Source: Anaerolineae bacterium (lineage in GTDB: Bacteria > Chloroflexota > Anaerolineae > Aggregatilineales > Phototrophicaceae). From it: a stretch of 32,209 nt of DNA. Made by a program: the position numbers and the translations under genes. Where the stretch lies: assembly GCA_016789005.1 (NCBI GenBank), contig JAEURA010000124.1, forward strand, positions 1 to 32,209. The letters run 5' to 3'. The notes beneath the pieces were generated by a model, which searched no databases, was not told the DNA's origin, and worked only from the letters and a program-made list of their open reading frames with translations. This document shows, one piece after another, positions 1 through 8,100 of the stretch; position 1 is the first letter of the stretch; the number at the start of each line of letters is the position of its first letter.

Positions 1-1
1 G

Positions 2-364
2 CTCGATGAGATCAACCAGCGCGTCGCCAGCCATGCCCGAAAGCTCGGCGTCGAGCTGCGCGCCGAACAGTCGAACCACGAAGGCGCGTTGATCGACATC
101 CTGCATGTGGCGCGCAATTGGGCGGATGGCGTGATCTTCAATCCCGGAGCCTACACCCATACCTCCATCGCGCTGCGGGATGCCATTTCCGGCATTCAGC
201 TGCCGGTGGTCGAAATACACCTCTCGAATGTTCATGCGCGCGAGGAATTCCGGCATAAATCGCTTCTGGCGCCGGTCTGTCTGGGGCAGATCAGCGGCTT
301 TGGATGGCGGGGCTACCTGCTGGCGCTCGATGCGCTGCTCGGCAGCTGGGGGCTGCTCGATTAG
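2..364 (+). CDS. aroQ: Type II 3-dehydroquinate dehydratase, 3' part
   Basis: The protein would dehydrate 3-dehydroquinate to 3-dehydroshikimate in the cytoplasmic shikimate pathway. The window opens inside the gene, so the N-terminus with the catalytic Tyr loop is missing and about 120 residues remain. Visible family motifs in order are [10 protein letters not shown], the NPGAYTHTS loop, and [15 protein letters not shown], which carries the substrate-binding His and Arg. The end ([15 protein letters not shown]) matches the usual C-terminal helix. The reading frame is open from base 2 to TAG at 362-364. The stop codon lies inside the stem of a likely terminator. The family assignment is close to certain from these motifs. 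Confidence 0.95.
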   Translation, partial: LDEINQRVASHARKLGVELRAEQSNHEGALIDILHVARNWADGVIFNPGAYTHTSIALRDAISGIQLPVVEIHLSNVHAREEFRHKSLLAPVCLGQISGFGWRGYLLALDALLGSWGLLD

Positions 365-395
365 CACTTGCCGCTAATCAGCATCAGTTTTTTTT
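354..395 (+). terminator. Rho-independent terminator of aroQ
   Basis: GATTAG (359-364) pairs with CTAATC (374-379) around a 9-nt loop. After a one-base bulge (C358) the stem extends with TGCT (354-357) pairing AGCA (380-383). Eight T follow at 388-395. The stop codon of aroQ is part of the stem. It should separate aroQ from glnA. Confidence 0.7.
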
Positions 396-478
396 GTCAG
401 GATGCAACGAAGAGCTTGAGATCGTGGCGCAATACCCTTAGACGTGATTGGCGCTGGTATCTGAGTTGGTAGAAGAAG

Positions 479-1816
479 ATGAACAAGGCTGCGGTGCTGC
501 AAGAGATCGAGAAGCGCGGGGTGAGATTCGTGAACCTGTGGTTCACGGATATCGCCGGAATCGTGAAGAGTGTGAGCGTGCCGGCATCCCGCATCGAAAG
601 TGTCATCGACAATGGGCTGCATTTCGATGGTTCTTCGGTGGAAGGGTTCTCGCGCGTCGCCGAAAGTGATATGGTGCTTCGTCCAGACCTGACGACATTC
701 GCGGTACTACCCTGGGATGCGCCAGAGGAGCGGACAGCACGCCTGATCTGCTCGGTAGAGACGATCAACGGTGAAGCCTTCATCGGCGATCCGCGTAACG
801 CCCTGATCCGAGTGCTGCGCCGCGCAGAAGACATCGGTTTTCGCCTCAAGACCGGCATGGAACTGGAGTTCTTTCTGTTTCGCCGTCATGGGGATGCCGG
901 CGTCCTTCCTTTGACACCGCTGGACGACGCCAGCTACTTCGATCAATCGGACGACGAGGCGGAGCGTCTGCGGCGCAAGATGGTATCGACGCTGATCGAA
1001 CTGGGAATTCAGGTCGATTCGTCACACAACGAAATCGGCGCTGGACAGCACGAGATCGACTTCACTTATCACGGGGCGCTGGTCTCGGCGGACAATGTGA
1101 CCACGGCGCGGGTGGCGCTGCGGACCATCGCTCAGCGGCACGGGGTGTACTGCACGTTCATGCCGCGCCCCAGCGCATCACTCCCTGGTTCTGGAATGCA
1201 CACGCATCAGAGCCTTCATGACAGCGCGACAGACGCCAACATCTTTGTCGATGCCGGGCATGAGTATGGCTTATCGGAGACGGCGCAGCACTTCCTTGCC
1301 GGTCAGCTCGCCCACGCTCGCGCCATGACGGCGATCCTCGCGCCGCTGGTGAACTCGTACAAGCGGCTGTCGATCAGCTTTGAAGCGCCGAAGTACGTCA
1401 CCTGGGCGCATGTCAACCGGGCGGGCGAGGCGATGATCCGTGTTCCTCACATCGCCCCAGGGAGAGAGGCTCACACCCGCATCGAGATCCGCTGCCCCGA
1501 TTCGAGCGCCAACCCCTACCTGGCGACGGCGGTGATGCTCGCTGCGGGCTTGGACGGAATCGAGCAGCGGACGCCCCTGCCAGAGGCATTTGAAGGCTCG
1601 CTGCTTCGCCAGGATCGCTCACGGTTGCGCCAGCTGTCAACCCTGCCGACCTCTCTCGGAGAGGCGCTGAATGCACTGATGCAGGATGATGTGATCATGG
1701 AGGCGCTTGGTCCGTTCATCAGCGACCGCTACATGGCGCTGAAAGAACAGGAACTGGAAGACTACAACCGACAGATCACCGCCTGGGAGCTGGACTACTA
1801 TCTGAGCCGCTTCTGA
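479..1816 (+). CDS. glnA: Glutamine synthetase, type I (445 aa)
   Basis: It makes glutamine from glutamate, ammonia and ATP in the cytoplasm. The length is normal for GSI. Motifs seen: FTDIAG near residue 22, the DGSSVEGF loop at 50-57, metal-binding GMELEFF at 126-132, HNEIGAGQHEID at 183-194, GSGMHTHQSL at 237-246 (phosphate/metal His), and the Arg-rich RIEIRCPDSSANPYL segment at 334-348. I do not see the adenylylated-Tyr motif (NLYDLP) of the GSI-beta type, so regulation by GlnE-type adenylylation is unlikely (inference). The ATG at 479 follows AGAAGAAG directly, so ribosome-binding spacing is poor, but family alignment (MNKAAVLQEIEKRG) supports this start. It follows the aroQ terminator and converges on lysC. 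Confidence 0.95.
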   Translation: MNKAAVLQEIEKRGVRFVNLWFTDIAGIVKSVSVPASRIESVIDNGLHFDGSSVEGFSRVAESDMVLRPDLTTFAVLPWDAPEERTARLICSVETINGEAFIGDPRNALIRVLRRAEDIGFRLKTGMELEFFLFRRHGDAGVLPLTPLDDASYFDQSDDEAERLRRKMVSTLIELGIQVDSSHNEIGAGQHEIDFTYHGALVSADNVTTARVALRTIAQRHGVYCTFMPRPSASLPGSGMHTHQSLHDSATDANIFVDAGHEYGLSETAQHFLAGQLAHARAMTAILAPLVNSYKRLSISFEAPKYVTWAHVNRAGEAMIRVPHIAPGREAHTRIEIRCPDSSANPYLATAVMLAAGLDGIEQRTPLPEAFEGSLLRQDRSRLRQLSTLPTSLGEALNALMQDDVIMEALGPFISDRYMALKEQELEDYNRQITAWELDYYLSRF

Positions 1817-1992
1817 TTCCCGATCATGTCGTGGATGCGGCTCACCGCTGATTCGACGTGATGCAGCGGTACGATCACGGACAGGCTGCAATTCGACGGA
1901 TTTCGGGTAAGTGCAATCAGCGTCAGCCCCTCGAGCCGGGCGACGATCTGTGCCATTTGCGGCAGATTAGACCCGGCTTCCGCTCCAACCGC
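1798..1992 (-). pseudogene. Detached C-terminal ACT domain of the aspartokinase, behind the in-frame stop
   Basis: The frame continues without shift past the lysC TAA for 64 codons to TAG at 1798-1800. The translation runs AVGAEAGSNLPQMAQIV, then ARLEGLTLIALTR, NPSNCSLSVIVP, and LHHVESAVSRIHDMI. This follows the usual last ACT unit of aspartokinases (VG..., IA..A, I.LI..., E..ISFVV, A..ALH..F). No start codon with a ribosome-binding site precedes it, so it is unlikely to be made separately. If read through, lysC would overlap the 3' end of the convergent glnA by 19 bases. The codon TAA is one base from TCA, and Ser or Ala is common at that position. Confidence 0.75.
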
Positions 1993-3210
1993 TTAAACAA
2001 TACCGACAGCTTCCATTGACCAGACGATTCCGTCGTCAATCTGCGCCAGGCTTGGCGCCAGCGCCGCTTGCAGCAGATGTTGGGCGTCGGGACCGATGTA
2101 GGTGGGAACGACGAAACAGACCAGGGAGCGCGTGGCGGACTGTGCGGTGATCATCACCTCTAGCCGTCCGCCGGTTTCTCTGCTGAACGCCTCCTCTACG
2201 AAGCTCCCCAGCGCCATCAAAGAGCCACTGCGCGGAGCCGTCAGCGCCAACCCCTCGATCACGGTGACGCCTTTCAAGCCGGGCTGCGGAATTCGGTCAT
2301 CGATCACCGTGCCGTGCAGCGCCGGACGAAAGATATTTTTCACACGCAGTGGAATGTGCCTGTCGCGCAGCGGCGCCACCATGCGCGCGTGCAGGATGCG
2401 CGCGCCGTAGAACGCCATCTCGGCGACCTCTTCGTAGGAGAGGAACGGAATGACCTGGGCTTCTGGCATTTCTTTCGGGTCGGCGCTCATCACACCATCG
2501 ACATCAGCGTACATCCAGACTTCGGCGGCGTCGACGCAGGCAGCGATGATGGATGCCGTATAGTCGCTGCCGCCGCGCCCAAGCGTGGTTGGTGTTCCGG
2601 TCGGAGTGGCGGCGATAAAGCCGGTGATGACCGGGATGATGCTGCGATTCAGGAGCGGCTTGAGGCGCTCATCGATGCGCACCTGGGTGAGCGGCAGAAG
2701 AGGTGTGGCGCTGCCGGATATATCATCAGTGACGATCAGATCGGTCGCATCCAGGGCGACCGCACGCATATGGTTCTGGCGCAGCAGAGCCGCGATGATG
2801 CGCGCCGTCAACCGTTCGCCGGATCCCGTAATTCGGTCGATGATCTGGTTGGTGTTCCTGCGCTCTGTGGCTTCGCTCAGCTGCTGGCAGGCGTCATGCA
2901 GGTCAAACAGAATGCGGTCGATATCGGTCTGAAGTGCGCTGCGCTCATTGACGCCGAAGGGAAGATCGCTGATCAGCGACATGTGGCGCGTGCGCACCGT
3001 CGCGACGATGCGTCGGTAGCCGCGGCTGTTGCTCATCAGGGCGAACTGCGACGCCTCGATGAGCTGGTCGGTAATGCCATCCAGCGCAGAGACCACCAGG
3101 ATGAGCTGATCCCAGCGTGAAGATTCGTGCAGGACGATGCTCAGGAGCTGGGTAATGCCTGGCGTAATGCCGATAGAACTCCCGCCGAACTTCATCAAGA
3201 GCGTTTTCAT
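1993..3210 (-). CDS. lysC: Aspartate kinase, ending at an in-frame TAA before its last ACT domain (405 aa)
   Basis: Aspartokinase phosphorylates L-aspartate, the first step to Lys, Thr and Met. Visible: KFGGSS at residues 7-12, VVSALDGITDQL at 39-50, GSGERLTAR at 129-137, GRGGSDYTA at 211-219, YADVDGVMSADP at 234-245, and a first ACT subdomain from about 318 to 392. The frame stops at TAA (1993-1995) just as the second ACT unit begins (SMEAVGIV, stop, AVGAEAGS). The same frame then stays open to TAG at 1798-1800 and encodes the rest of that ACT domain. With the stop read through, the protein would be about 470 residues, a normal size. The kinase core looks intact; allosteric control and dimer formation would probably be affected. 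A sequencing error, recent mutation or readthrough cannot be told apart here. Confidence 0.85.
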   Translation of the reverse strand: MKTLLMKFGGSSIGITPGITQLLSIVLHESSRWDQLILVVSALDGITDQLIEASQFALMSNSRGYRRIVATVRTRHMSLISDLPFGVNERSALQTDIDRILFDLHDACQQLSEATERRNTNQIIDRITGSGERLTARIIAALLRQNHMRAVALDATDLIVTDDISGSATPLLPLTQVRIDERLKPLLNRSIIPVITGFIAATPTGTPTTLGRGGSDYTASIIAACVDAAEVWMYADVDGVMSADPKEMPEAQVIPFLSYEEVAEMAFYGARILHARMVAPLRDRHIPLRVKNIFRPALHGTVIDDRIPQPGLKGVTVIEGLALTAPRSGSLMALGSFVEEAFSRETGGRLEVMITAQSATRSLVCFVVPTYIGPDAQHLLQAALAPSLAQIDDGIVWSMEAVGIV

Positions 3211-3305
3211 AGGCTTTGTACTTTGCGCCGACGACGTGATCGCCTATCATAGTTCAAGGAATCGCACGTAAGTGTAATTCAACTATCCAATATCGGGTAC
3301 ACCAC

Positions 3306-4247
3306 ATGACGGATCAGACGATTGAAAGACAGCGCACCGTTGCCGGAATCCGCTTTCACCGGGTCGGCAAGGTGTATCACTTCGAGTATTCCGAGTTCCC
3401 CGAACTGCTGATCGGCGATTATGTCATCGTCGAGACTGCGCGCGGGCGTCAGATGGGAGAGGTTGTCAGCTTCAATGTAGTCGAACAGCCAGACCAGGAG
3501 CATAAACCGATCATGCGGGTCGCCACCCCGCGCGACCTTGTGCTGCGCCATCACTGGGAGCTTCAGCAGGATGAGGCGATGCGCATCCTTCGGGTGAAGG
3601 CGGGGGAATTGAGCGGCTTGGATGGCGTCAAGTTCATCTCCGCCATCTACAACTACGATGGCAGCACGCTGACTTTTCTGTATACCGCCGAAGACAAGGC
3701 AAACCTGAACCGACTGCACAATGATCTGCGCAAAGCCTTCAATGCGCAGGTAGAGATGCGTCAGATCGGACCGCGCGATGTCGCCAAGCTGCTCGGCGGT
3801 TTCGGAGCCTGCGGCGAGCTGCGCTGCTGCAGCACCTTCCTGACGGATTTCAGCCCGATCTCGATCAAGATGGCGAAGATGCAGGGAATTTCGCTCAACC
3901 CTTCCGAGATCACGGGGATGTGTGGGCGTTTGCGCTGCTGCCTCGTCTACGAGTACGAAACCTATGTCGAGGCGCGTCAGAAACTTCCGAAGAAGAACAA
4001 ACGGGTAGGCACACCCCAGGGTGAAGGCAAGGTGATCGACGTCATGCCTTTGCAGGATTCTGTGCTGGTGCTGGTTGAAGAGGGCATGATCGTCGTGCGA
4101 CGCGAAGAACTTGTGCCGCTGGACGAGCTTGAAGCGCTGGCGAAGAAGGCGAAAGCGCCCTGCGACAAGCACGGCGACGGTCCCTGCGAATGTGGGGCGA
4201 AGCCCGGCAATGCCCAGGATGCAGATGACACCGAAGCGACCGAGTAG
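3306..4247 (+). CDS. ricT: PSP1-domain protein, RicT/YaaT type (313 aa)
   Basis: RicT is known in Bacillus as part of the RicA-RicF-RicT complex, which binds iron-sulfur clusters and promotes RNase Y-dependent mRNA processing; distant Chloroflexota members are uncharacterised. The PSP1 fold is clear: VAGIRFHRVGKVYHF near residue 13, GDYVIVETARGRQMGEV at 37-53, and the paired cysteine motifs GACGELRCC (Cys169, Cys174, Cys175) and GMCGRLRCC (Cys206, Cys211, Cys212). The C-terminus adds a charged tail with a second small Cys/His cluster, APCDKHGDGPCECG. The start ATG fits the family; the ribosome-binding site is weak. It diverges from lysC across a 95-base gap. Confidence 0.9.
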   Translation: MTDQTIERQRTVAGIRFHRVGKVYHFEYSEFPELLIGDYVIVETARGRQMGEVVSFNVVEQPDQEHKPIMRVATPRDLVLRHHWELQQDEAMRILRVKAGELSGLDGVKFISAIYNYDGSTLTFLYTAEDKANLNRLHNDLRKAFNAQVEMRQIGPRDVAKLLGGFGACGELRCCSTFLTDFSPISIKMAKMQGISLNPSEITGMCGRLRCCLVYEYETYVEARQKLPKKNKRVGTPQGEGKVIDVMPLQDSVLVLVEEGMIVVRREELVPLDELEALAKKAKAPCDKHGDGPCECGAKPGNAQDADDTEATE

Positions 4248-4249
4248 CC

Positions 4250-4272
4250 GGGGCTGAACCCTGTTCAGCCCC
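4250..4272. terminator. Perfect hairpin after ricT
   Basis: GGGGCTGAAC (4250-4259) and GTTCAGCCCC (4263-4272) form a 10-bp perfect stem with a 3-nt loop, starting 3 bases after the ricT stop. No T run follows. It may be a weak terminator or an mRNA 3'-end stabiliser. Confidence 0.5.
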
Positions 4273-4330
4273 AGTTGCGCGGTCGGCGATCGGTTCAGCG
4301 GCAGAATTTGAGAAGGCATAAGGGGTAGAT

Positions 4331-5512
4331 ATGATTGATTTTCGAGCGCAGGCGGACGCTCTGAGCGAAAAGCTGATCGCGCGGCGGCGCGACCTGCATC
4401 GTCATCCGGAGACCGCCTTTGAGGAGGTTCGTACAGCGGGGATCGTCGCGGACGCGCTGCGCGAACTGGGGCTTGAAGTTCAGACGGGTGTCGGCAAAAC
4501 CGGCGTGGTGGCGATCCTGGAAGGATCGCAGGATGGACCGACCATCCTTGTGCGTGCTGACATGGATGCGTTACCGATACATGAAGAGAATGACTTCGAG
4601 TATGCTTCTCAGACCGCCGGCAAGATGCACGCCTGTGGTCACGACGGGCATACCAGCATTGCGCTCGGTGTCGCCGAGCTGTTGAGCGCGCGTCGCGATT
4701 CACTGGCGGGACGTGTGAAATTCGTGTTTCAACCTGCCGAAGAAGTCGGACGCGGCGCGCAGGCAATGGTGGATGAGGGCGTAATGCGCGATCCCCGCCC
4801 GGATGTGACGGTAGGGCTGCATCTTTGGAACAGCCTGCCTTACGGTGAAATTGGCATTGCCGATGGGGCGATCATGGCGGGGGCGACGGTGTTTCACGTC
4901 AAGATCACCGGCAAGGGCAGTCATGCCGCGTCGCCGCATCTGGGCATCGACCCGGTGGTCTGCGCTGCGCAGATCATCGGGGCATTTCAGACGATTGTCA
5001 GCCGCAACATCGACCCGATGGATACCCTGGTCATTTCCGTCACCAAGGTGAACGCCGGAGACACGCATAACGTCATCCCGCAGACCGCAGAACTGACCGG
5101 GACGGTGCGCGCCTTTTCGCGTCAGGTGCGCGACCTCGCCTTCGAGCGGATGAAGACCATCGCCGAACAGGTCGCGGCGGCGTTCGGATGCTCGGCGGAA
5201 CTGCACTATGAGCATCTCACCATTCCGGTTGTCAATAATCCCCAGACTACGGAGAAACTGCGGTCCCTGTTCCTGACACAGCCGGAGGTGACAAGGCTCG
5301 ATGTCAATGCGCGGACCATGGGGTCAGAGGACGTCAGCCTGTTCATGGACGATATTCCAGGGGTGTACTTTTTCGTCGGCGCGCGCGACCCGCAGCAGAC
5401 CGAATACTATGGTCATCATCATCCGCGCTTCAGCTTCGACGAGCGCGCTTTGGTCCTGGGGACATCGCTGCTGACCAGCGCGGTGGCTTCCTACGTATTG
5501 AGCGAGGGATGA
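4331..5512 (+). CDS. M20 family metallo-amidohydrolase (393 aa)
   Basis: This is a zinc amidohydrolase of the M20D group (IAA-amino acid hydrolase, hippurate hydrolase and N-acyl-amino acid deacylase relatives). Seen: RRDLHRHPETAFEE at 19-32, VRADMDALPIHE at 74-85 with the metal-binding Asp, MHACGHDGHTS at 99-109 (Cys102, His104, His107 as ligands/conserved), QPAEEVGRGA at 134-143 with the catalytic Glu pair, HLW at 164-166, the dimerisation domain beginning GATVFHVKITGKGSHAA, and a late HHHPRFSFDE metal His. There is no signal peptide, so it is cytoplasmic. AAGGGG (4320-4325) sets the ATG at 4331. It ends 6 bases before purA and is probably co-transcribed. The natural substrate cannot be read from the sequence. 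Confidence 0.88.
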   Translation: MIDFRAQADALSEKLIARRRDLHRHPETAFEEVRTAGIVADALRELGLEVQTGVGKTGVVAILEGSQDGPTILVRADMDALPIHEENDFEYASQTAGKMHACGHDGHTSIALGVAELLSARRDSLAGRVKFVFQPAEEVGRGAQAMVDEGVMRDPRPDVTVGLHLWNSLPYGEIGIADGAIMAGATVFHVKITGKGSHAASPHLGIDPVVCAAQIIGAFQTIVSRNIDPMDTLVISVTKVNAGDTHNVIPQTAELTGTVRAFSRQVRDLAFERMKTIAEQVAAAFGCSAELHYEHLTIPVVNNPQTTEKLRSLFLTQPEVTRLDVNARTMGSEDVSLFMDDIPGVYFFVGARDPQQTEYYGHHHPRFSFDERALVLGTSLLTSAVASYVLSEG

Positions 5513-5518
5513 ACGATC

Positions 5519-6808
5519 ATGCCTGCGACGATACTGATCGGCGCCCAATGGGGCGATGAAGGTAAGGGCAGGGTAGCCGACTGGCTGGCTGCTGACTCTG
5601 ATGTCGTGGCACGGTATGCGGGCGGGGACAACGCGGGGCACACGGTTGCGGTTGGGGACAAGGTGTACAAGCTGCATCTCATCCCCTCCGGCATCCTTCA
5701 CTCCAGGGTAACCTGTGTCCTTGGCAATGGGATGGTGGTGAACCCGATTCATCTGATGCGTGAAATCTGCGACTTGCAGGCACAGGGCGTGCCCGTGACG
5801 CCGCAGAACCTTCAGATCAGCAGCCGCGCCCACCTGATCACGCCGGGGCACATCGCGCTGGATGCTGCGTCCGAAGCGAAGCGCGGCGCGGGCAAGATCG
5901 GTACGACGCTGCGCGGAATTGGTCCCGCCTATATGGATAAAACAGGACGGTCCGGCATTCGAGCCGGGCAGATGGTGGATCCCGAGGAATTCGCCGAAGC
6001 GCTGCAGGCGCATCTTGAGGCGACCAACGACAAGTTGCACCGCGATGGGTTCGCGCCTATCGTGCTCGAAGCGGCGATTGCTGAGTCAGTAGAGGCAGCA
6101 GCATTTCTTCGCCCCTTCATCCGCGATACCAGCCTGACGATCAACGAGTGGCTGCACACCGGTGCGCGCGTGCTGTGCGAAGGCGCTCAGGGGACGTTTC
6201 TCGATGTCGATCACGGCGACTATCCATTTGTGACCAGTTCGTCCCCGACAGCGGGCGGGGCGCTGACGGGCTTGGGTATGGGTCCGCTAAGCGTTGACCG
6301 AGTCGTCGGCGTCGCGAAAGCGTACAGTACACGGGTGGGTTCCGGTCCCATGCCGACCGAGCTAGATGGCGAATTGGCGGACAGGCTGCGCGGGACTGGC
6401 AAGAATTTCTGGGATGAATTTGGCACGACGACACGCCGCCCGCGCCGCTGCGGCTGGCTTGATCTGGTGACGCTGCGCTACGCGGCGATGGTTAACGGAT
6501 TCACGGAACTGGTGGTCACCAAGCTGGACATTCTGAGCGGGTTCGAGACGCTGCAGATCGCTACCGCCTATCATATCCGGGGTGAGGTGGTCGAAACCGT
6601 GCCCGCCACTGCGACGGCGCTGGAATCCGCCAAACCAATCTACGAGGCGCTGCCCGGTTGGAGCGAAGACCTGAGCCGGATCCGCCGCTGGGACGATCTT
6701 CCGGGTGCAGTGCGGGGCTATATCGACCGCGTGTCTGCGCTGGTGGGCGTGCCAATAAGGACGATCAGCGTCGGACCAGAGCGCGAACAACTGGTTCATC
6801 GACCCTGA
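5519..6808 (+). CDS. purA: Adenylosuccinate synthetase (429 aa)
   Basis: It condenses IMP and aspartate with GTP to adenylosuccinate in AMP synthesis. Seen: the GTP loop GAQWGDEGKGR (Asp13, Lys16), GGDNAGHTV with catalytic His41, RGIGPAYMDKTGRSGIR at 132-148, EGAQGTFLDVDHGDYPFVTS at 221-240, and the C-terminal TKLDIL guanine-binding motif at 334-339. The aspartate-binding loop reads GTTTRRPRRCGW at 302-313; most homologues have Gly where this protein has Arg306. Length is normal. The start ATG lies 6 bases after the amidohydrolase stop, whose end supplies GAGGGA as ribosome-binding site. Confidence 0.95.
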   Translation: MPATILIGAQWGDEGKGRVADWLAADSDVVARYAGGDNAGHTVAVGDKVYKLHLIPSGILHSRVTCVLGNGMVVNPIHLMREICDLQAQGVPVTPQNLQISSRAHLITPGHIALDAASEAKRGAGKIGTTLRGIGPAYMDKTGRSGIRAGQMVDPEEFAEALQAHLEATNDKLHRDGFAPIVLEAAIAESVEAAAFLRPFIRDTSLTINEWLHTGARVLCEGAQGTFLDVDHGDYPFVTSSSPTAGGALTGLGMGPLSVDRVVGVAKAYSTRVGSGPMPTELDGELADRLRGTGKNFWDEFGTTTRRPRRCGWLDLVTLRYAAMVNGFTELVVTKLDILSGFETLQIATAYHIRGEVVETVPATATALESAKPIYEALPGWSEDLSRIRRWDDLPGAVRGYIDRVSALVGVPIRTISVGPEREQLVHRP

Positions 6809-6826
6809 TTTTCTGAGGAGGGGCGC

Positions 6827-7636
6827 GTGACCGACTATCAGTACACACAGGACCTGCCGTTTTCCACGCCGCCCCGCCGAGTCGTCTCGCTGGTGCCAAG
6901 CATGACGGAATCGCTGTTTGAGCTGGGAATGGGTGGGCGGCTGGTCGGTCGCACCCAGTATTGTGTTCATCCCTTCGGGCAGGTCGAGCGGCTGTCGTCG
7001 GTGGGAGGGACGAAAAATCCCGATATTGAGGCGATCTGCGCATTGCAGCCCGACCTGATCATCGCCAACCAGGAAGAGAACCGCCGCGAAGATGTCCAAG
7101 CGCTGACCGCCGCTGGTCTGACGGTCTGGGTGACCTTTCCCCAAAGTGTGCGCCAGGCGTTCAATTTGCTCTGGACGATCATGTATGCGTTCGAGCAGCC
7201 GGATCACAGCGAGAGCGTCCGTCAGATCGAGCGGTTGGCGGATGTGCTGGAACTGCTGGAACGCGACAAACCCTGTCGCGTCTTTACGCCGATCTGGAAT
7301 GCGCCGCTGATGACCTTCAATGCCGGGACGTTCGCCCACGATCTGCTGCGAGTCTGCGGTGGGCAGAATATATTCGCAGATCGCGATCAGCGTTATCCGC
7401 AGGTGACTCTGGGGGAGGTTGAAGCTGGACAGCCCGATGTGATTCTGCTGCCCAGTGAACCCTATGCGTTCACAGAAGGGCATATCGCATTGTTTGAAAC
7501 GCTTGATACCCCTGCATCGCGGGAGGGGAGGGTTCGTCTGGTGGAGGGTTCACTCCTGACGTGGCACGGCACCCGCATCGCGCGGGCGCTGCTGACGCTG
7601 CCTGGCATGCTGTGTCCTTCGGCAGATGTAGATTGA
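6827..7636 (+). CDS. Helical-backbone metal receptor (BtuF/TroA-like), no signal peptide (269 aa)
   Basis: The protein belongs to the COG0614 family of periplasmic cobalamin/siderophore receptors. It starts RRVVSLVPSMTESLFELG (residues 17-34), then GRLVGRTQYCVHP, the SSVGGTKNPDIEAICALQPDLI segment typical of the first lobe, and a linking helix rich in RQIERLADVLELL. The second lobe contains FNAGTFAHDLLRVCGGQN and GQPDVILLPSEPY. It lacks any signal peptide or lipobox and no ABC permease or ATPase lies nearby, so it probably works in the cytoplasm as a carrier or sensor of a corrinoid or metal complex (inference). The GTG start is fixed by GAGGAGG at 6815-6821. It follows purA after 18 bases. 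Confidence 0.75.
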   Translation: MTDYQYTQDLPFSTPPRRVVSLVPSMTESLFELGMGGRLVGRTQYCVHPFGQVERLSSVGGTKNPDIEAICALQPDLIIANQEENRREDVQALTAAGLTVWVTFPQSVRQAFNLLWTIMYAFEQPDHSESVRQIERLADVLELLERDKPCRVFTPIWNAPLMTFNAGTFAHDLLRVCGGQNIFADRDQRYPQVTLGEVEAGQPDVILLPSEPYAFTEGHIALFETLDTPASREGRVRLVEGSLLTWHGTRIARALLTLPGMLCPSADVD

Positions 7637-7668
7637 CACAGAGGGGCGCGGCCGCAGCCTGAACGTGC

Positions 7669-7697
7669 TTGCAGGGGCTTGTCCCAAATAGTACAAT
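7669..7697 (+). promoter_or_regulatory. Sigma-70-type promoter of the ctaA-ctaB gene run
   Basis: TTGCAG (7669-7674), 17-base spacer, TACAAT (7692-7697). It lies about 55 bases before the GTG of the first gene and is the only convincing promoter before that run. Confidence 0.6.
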
Positions 7698-7752
7698 CAG
7701 CAAATGTGCAATGTGTGTTGATCTCGCCAGACTGCTTTGATGGAGGTATCGT

Positions 7753-8055
7753 GTGAGGCGCTTGCTTATCCTCATCGGTCTTGTCCTGCTTCTGCTGATC
7801 GGCGGCGGTTTGACCGCGCTCCTGAACGCGAGCGGGGGTCAGGTTTTGCCAATTCTTCAGCAGGTGAGCGCAGTCGATGCGTCACCGACGACGATGCTGC
7901 CCTGGAAGGCGAATCAATTCATTCTCATGATCGGCTTCATCCTGTTCAATCTTGTTGGCATGGCTGTGACGATCGGTATTGTCCTCTGGTTCATTGACAG
8001 AGGCGTGCGCAAAACCCGTGCCGAGGCAGCTGCAAGCGACAAATCCCCCGCTTAG
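7753..8055 (+). CDS. Small membrane protein with two TM segments (100 aa), function unknown
   Basis: I do not recognise a named family. A first hydrophobic segment (residues 4-23, LLILIGLVLLLLIGGGL) looks like a signal anchor, followed by about 30 polar residues with a short Trp-containing motif (LPWKANQFI). A second hydrophobic segment (56-80) ends in a basic, Ala-rich cytoplasmic tail. The GTG start is supported by GGAGG at 7742-7746. It is the first gene after the promoter and lies 45 bases before a half-length CtaA-like gene. A role as a small accessory protein in heme A synthesis or oxidase assembly is inferred only from position. Confidence 0.7.
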   Translation: MRRLLILIGLVLLLLIGGGLTALLNASGGQVLPILQQVSAVDASPTTMLPWKANQFILMIGFILFNLVGMAVTIGIVLWFIDRGVRKTRAEAAASDKSPA

Positions 8056-8100
8056 CGCACGGCGCCGGGGAACTGTGTTCGTCCTAACGAAAAGAACGAC

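Noticed and set aside
2314..3120. 268-codon open frame on the plus strand
   Set aside because: Antisense to the kinase domain of lysC, which carries the family motifs.
3211..3305. Lysine riboswitch or other leader element upstream of lysC
   Set aside because: The 95-base divergent gap is too short for a lysine riboswitch and shows no matching helices.
3279..4766. 495-codon open frame on the minus strand
   Set aside because: It lies opposite ricT and the amidohydrolase, both with clear family motifs; its translation is Arg/His-rich with no domain pattern. High GC produces such shadows.
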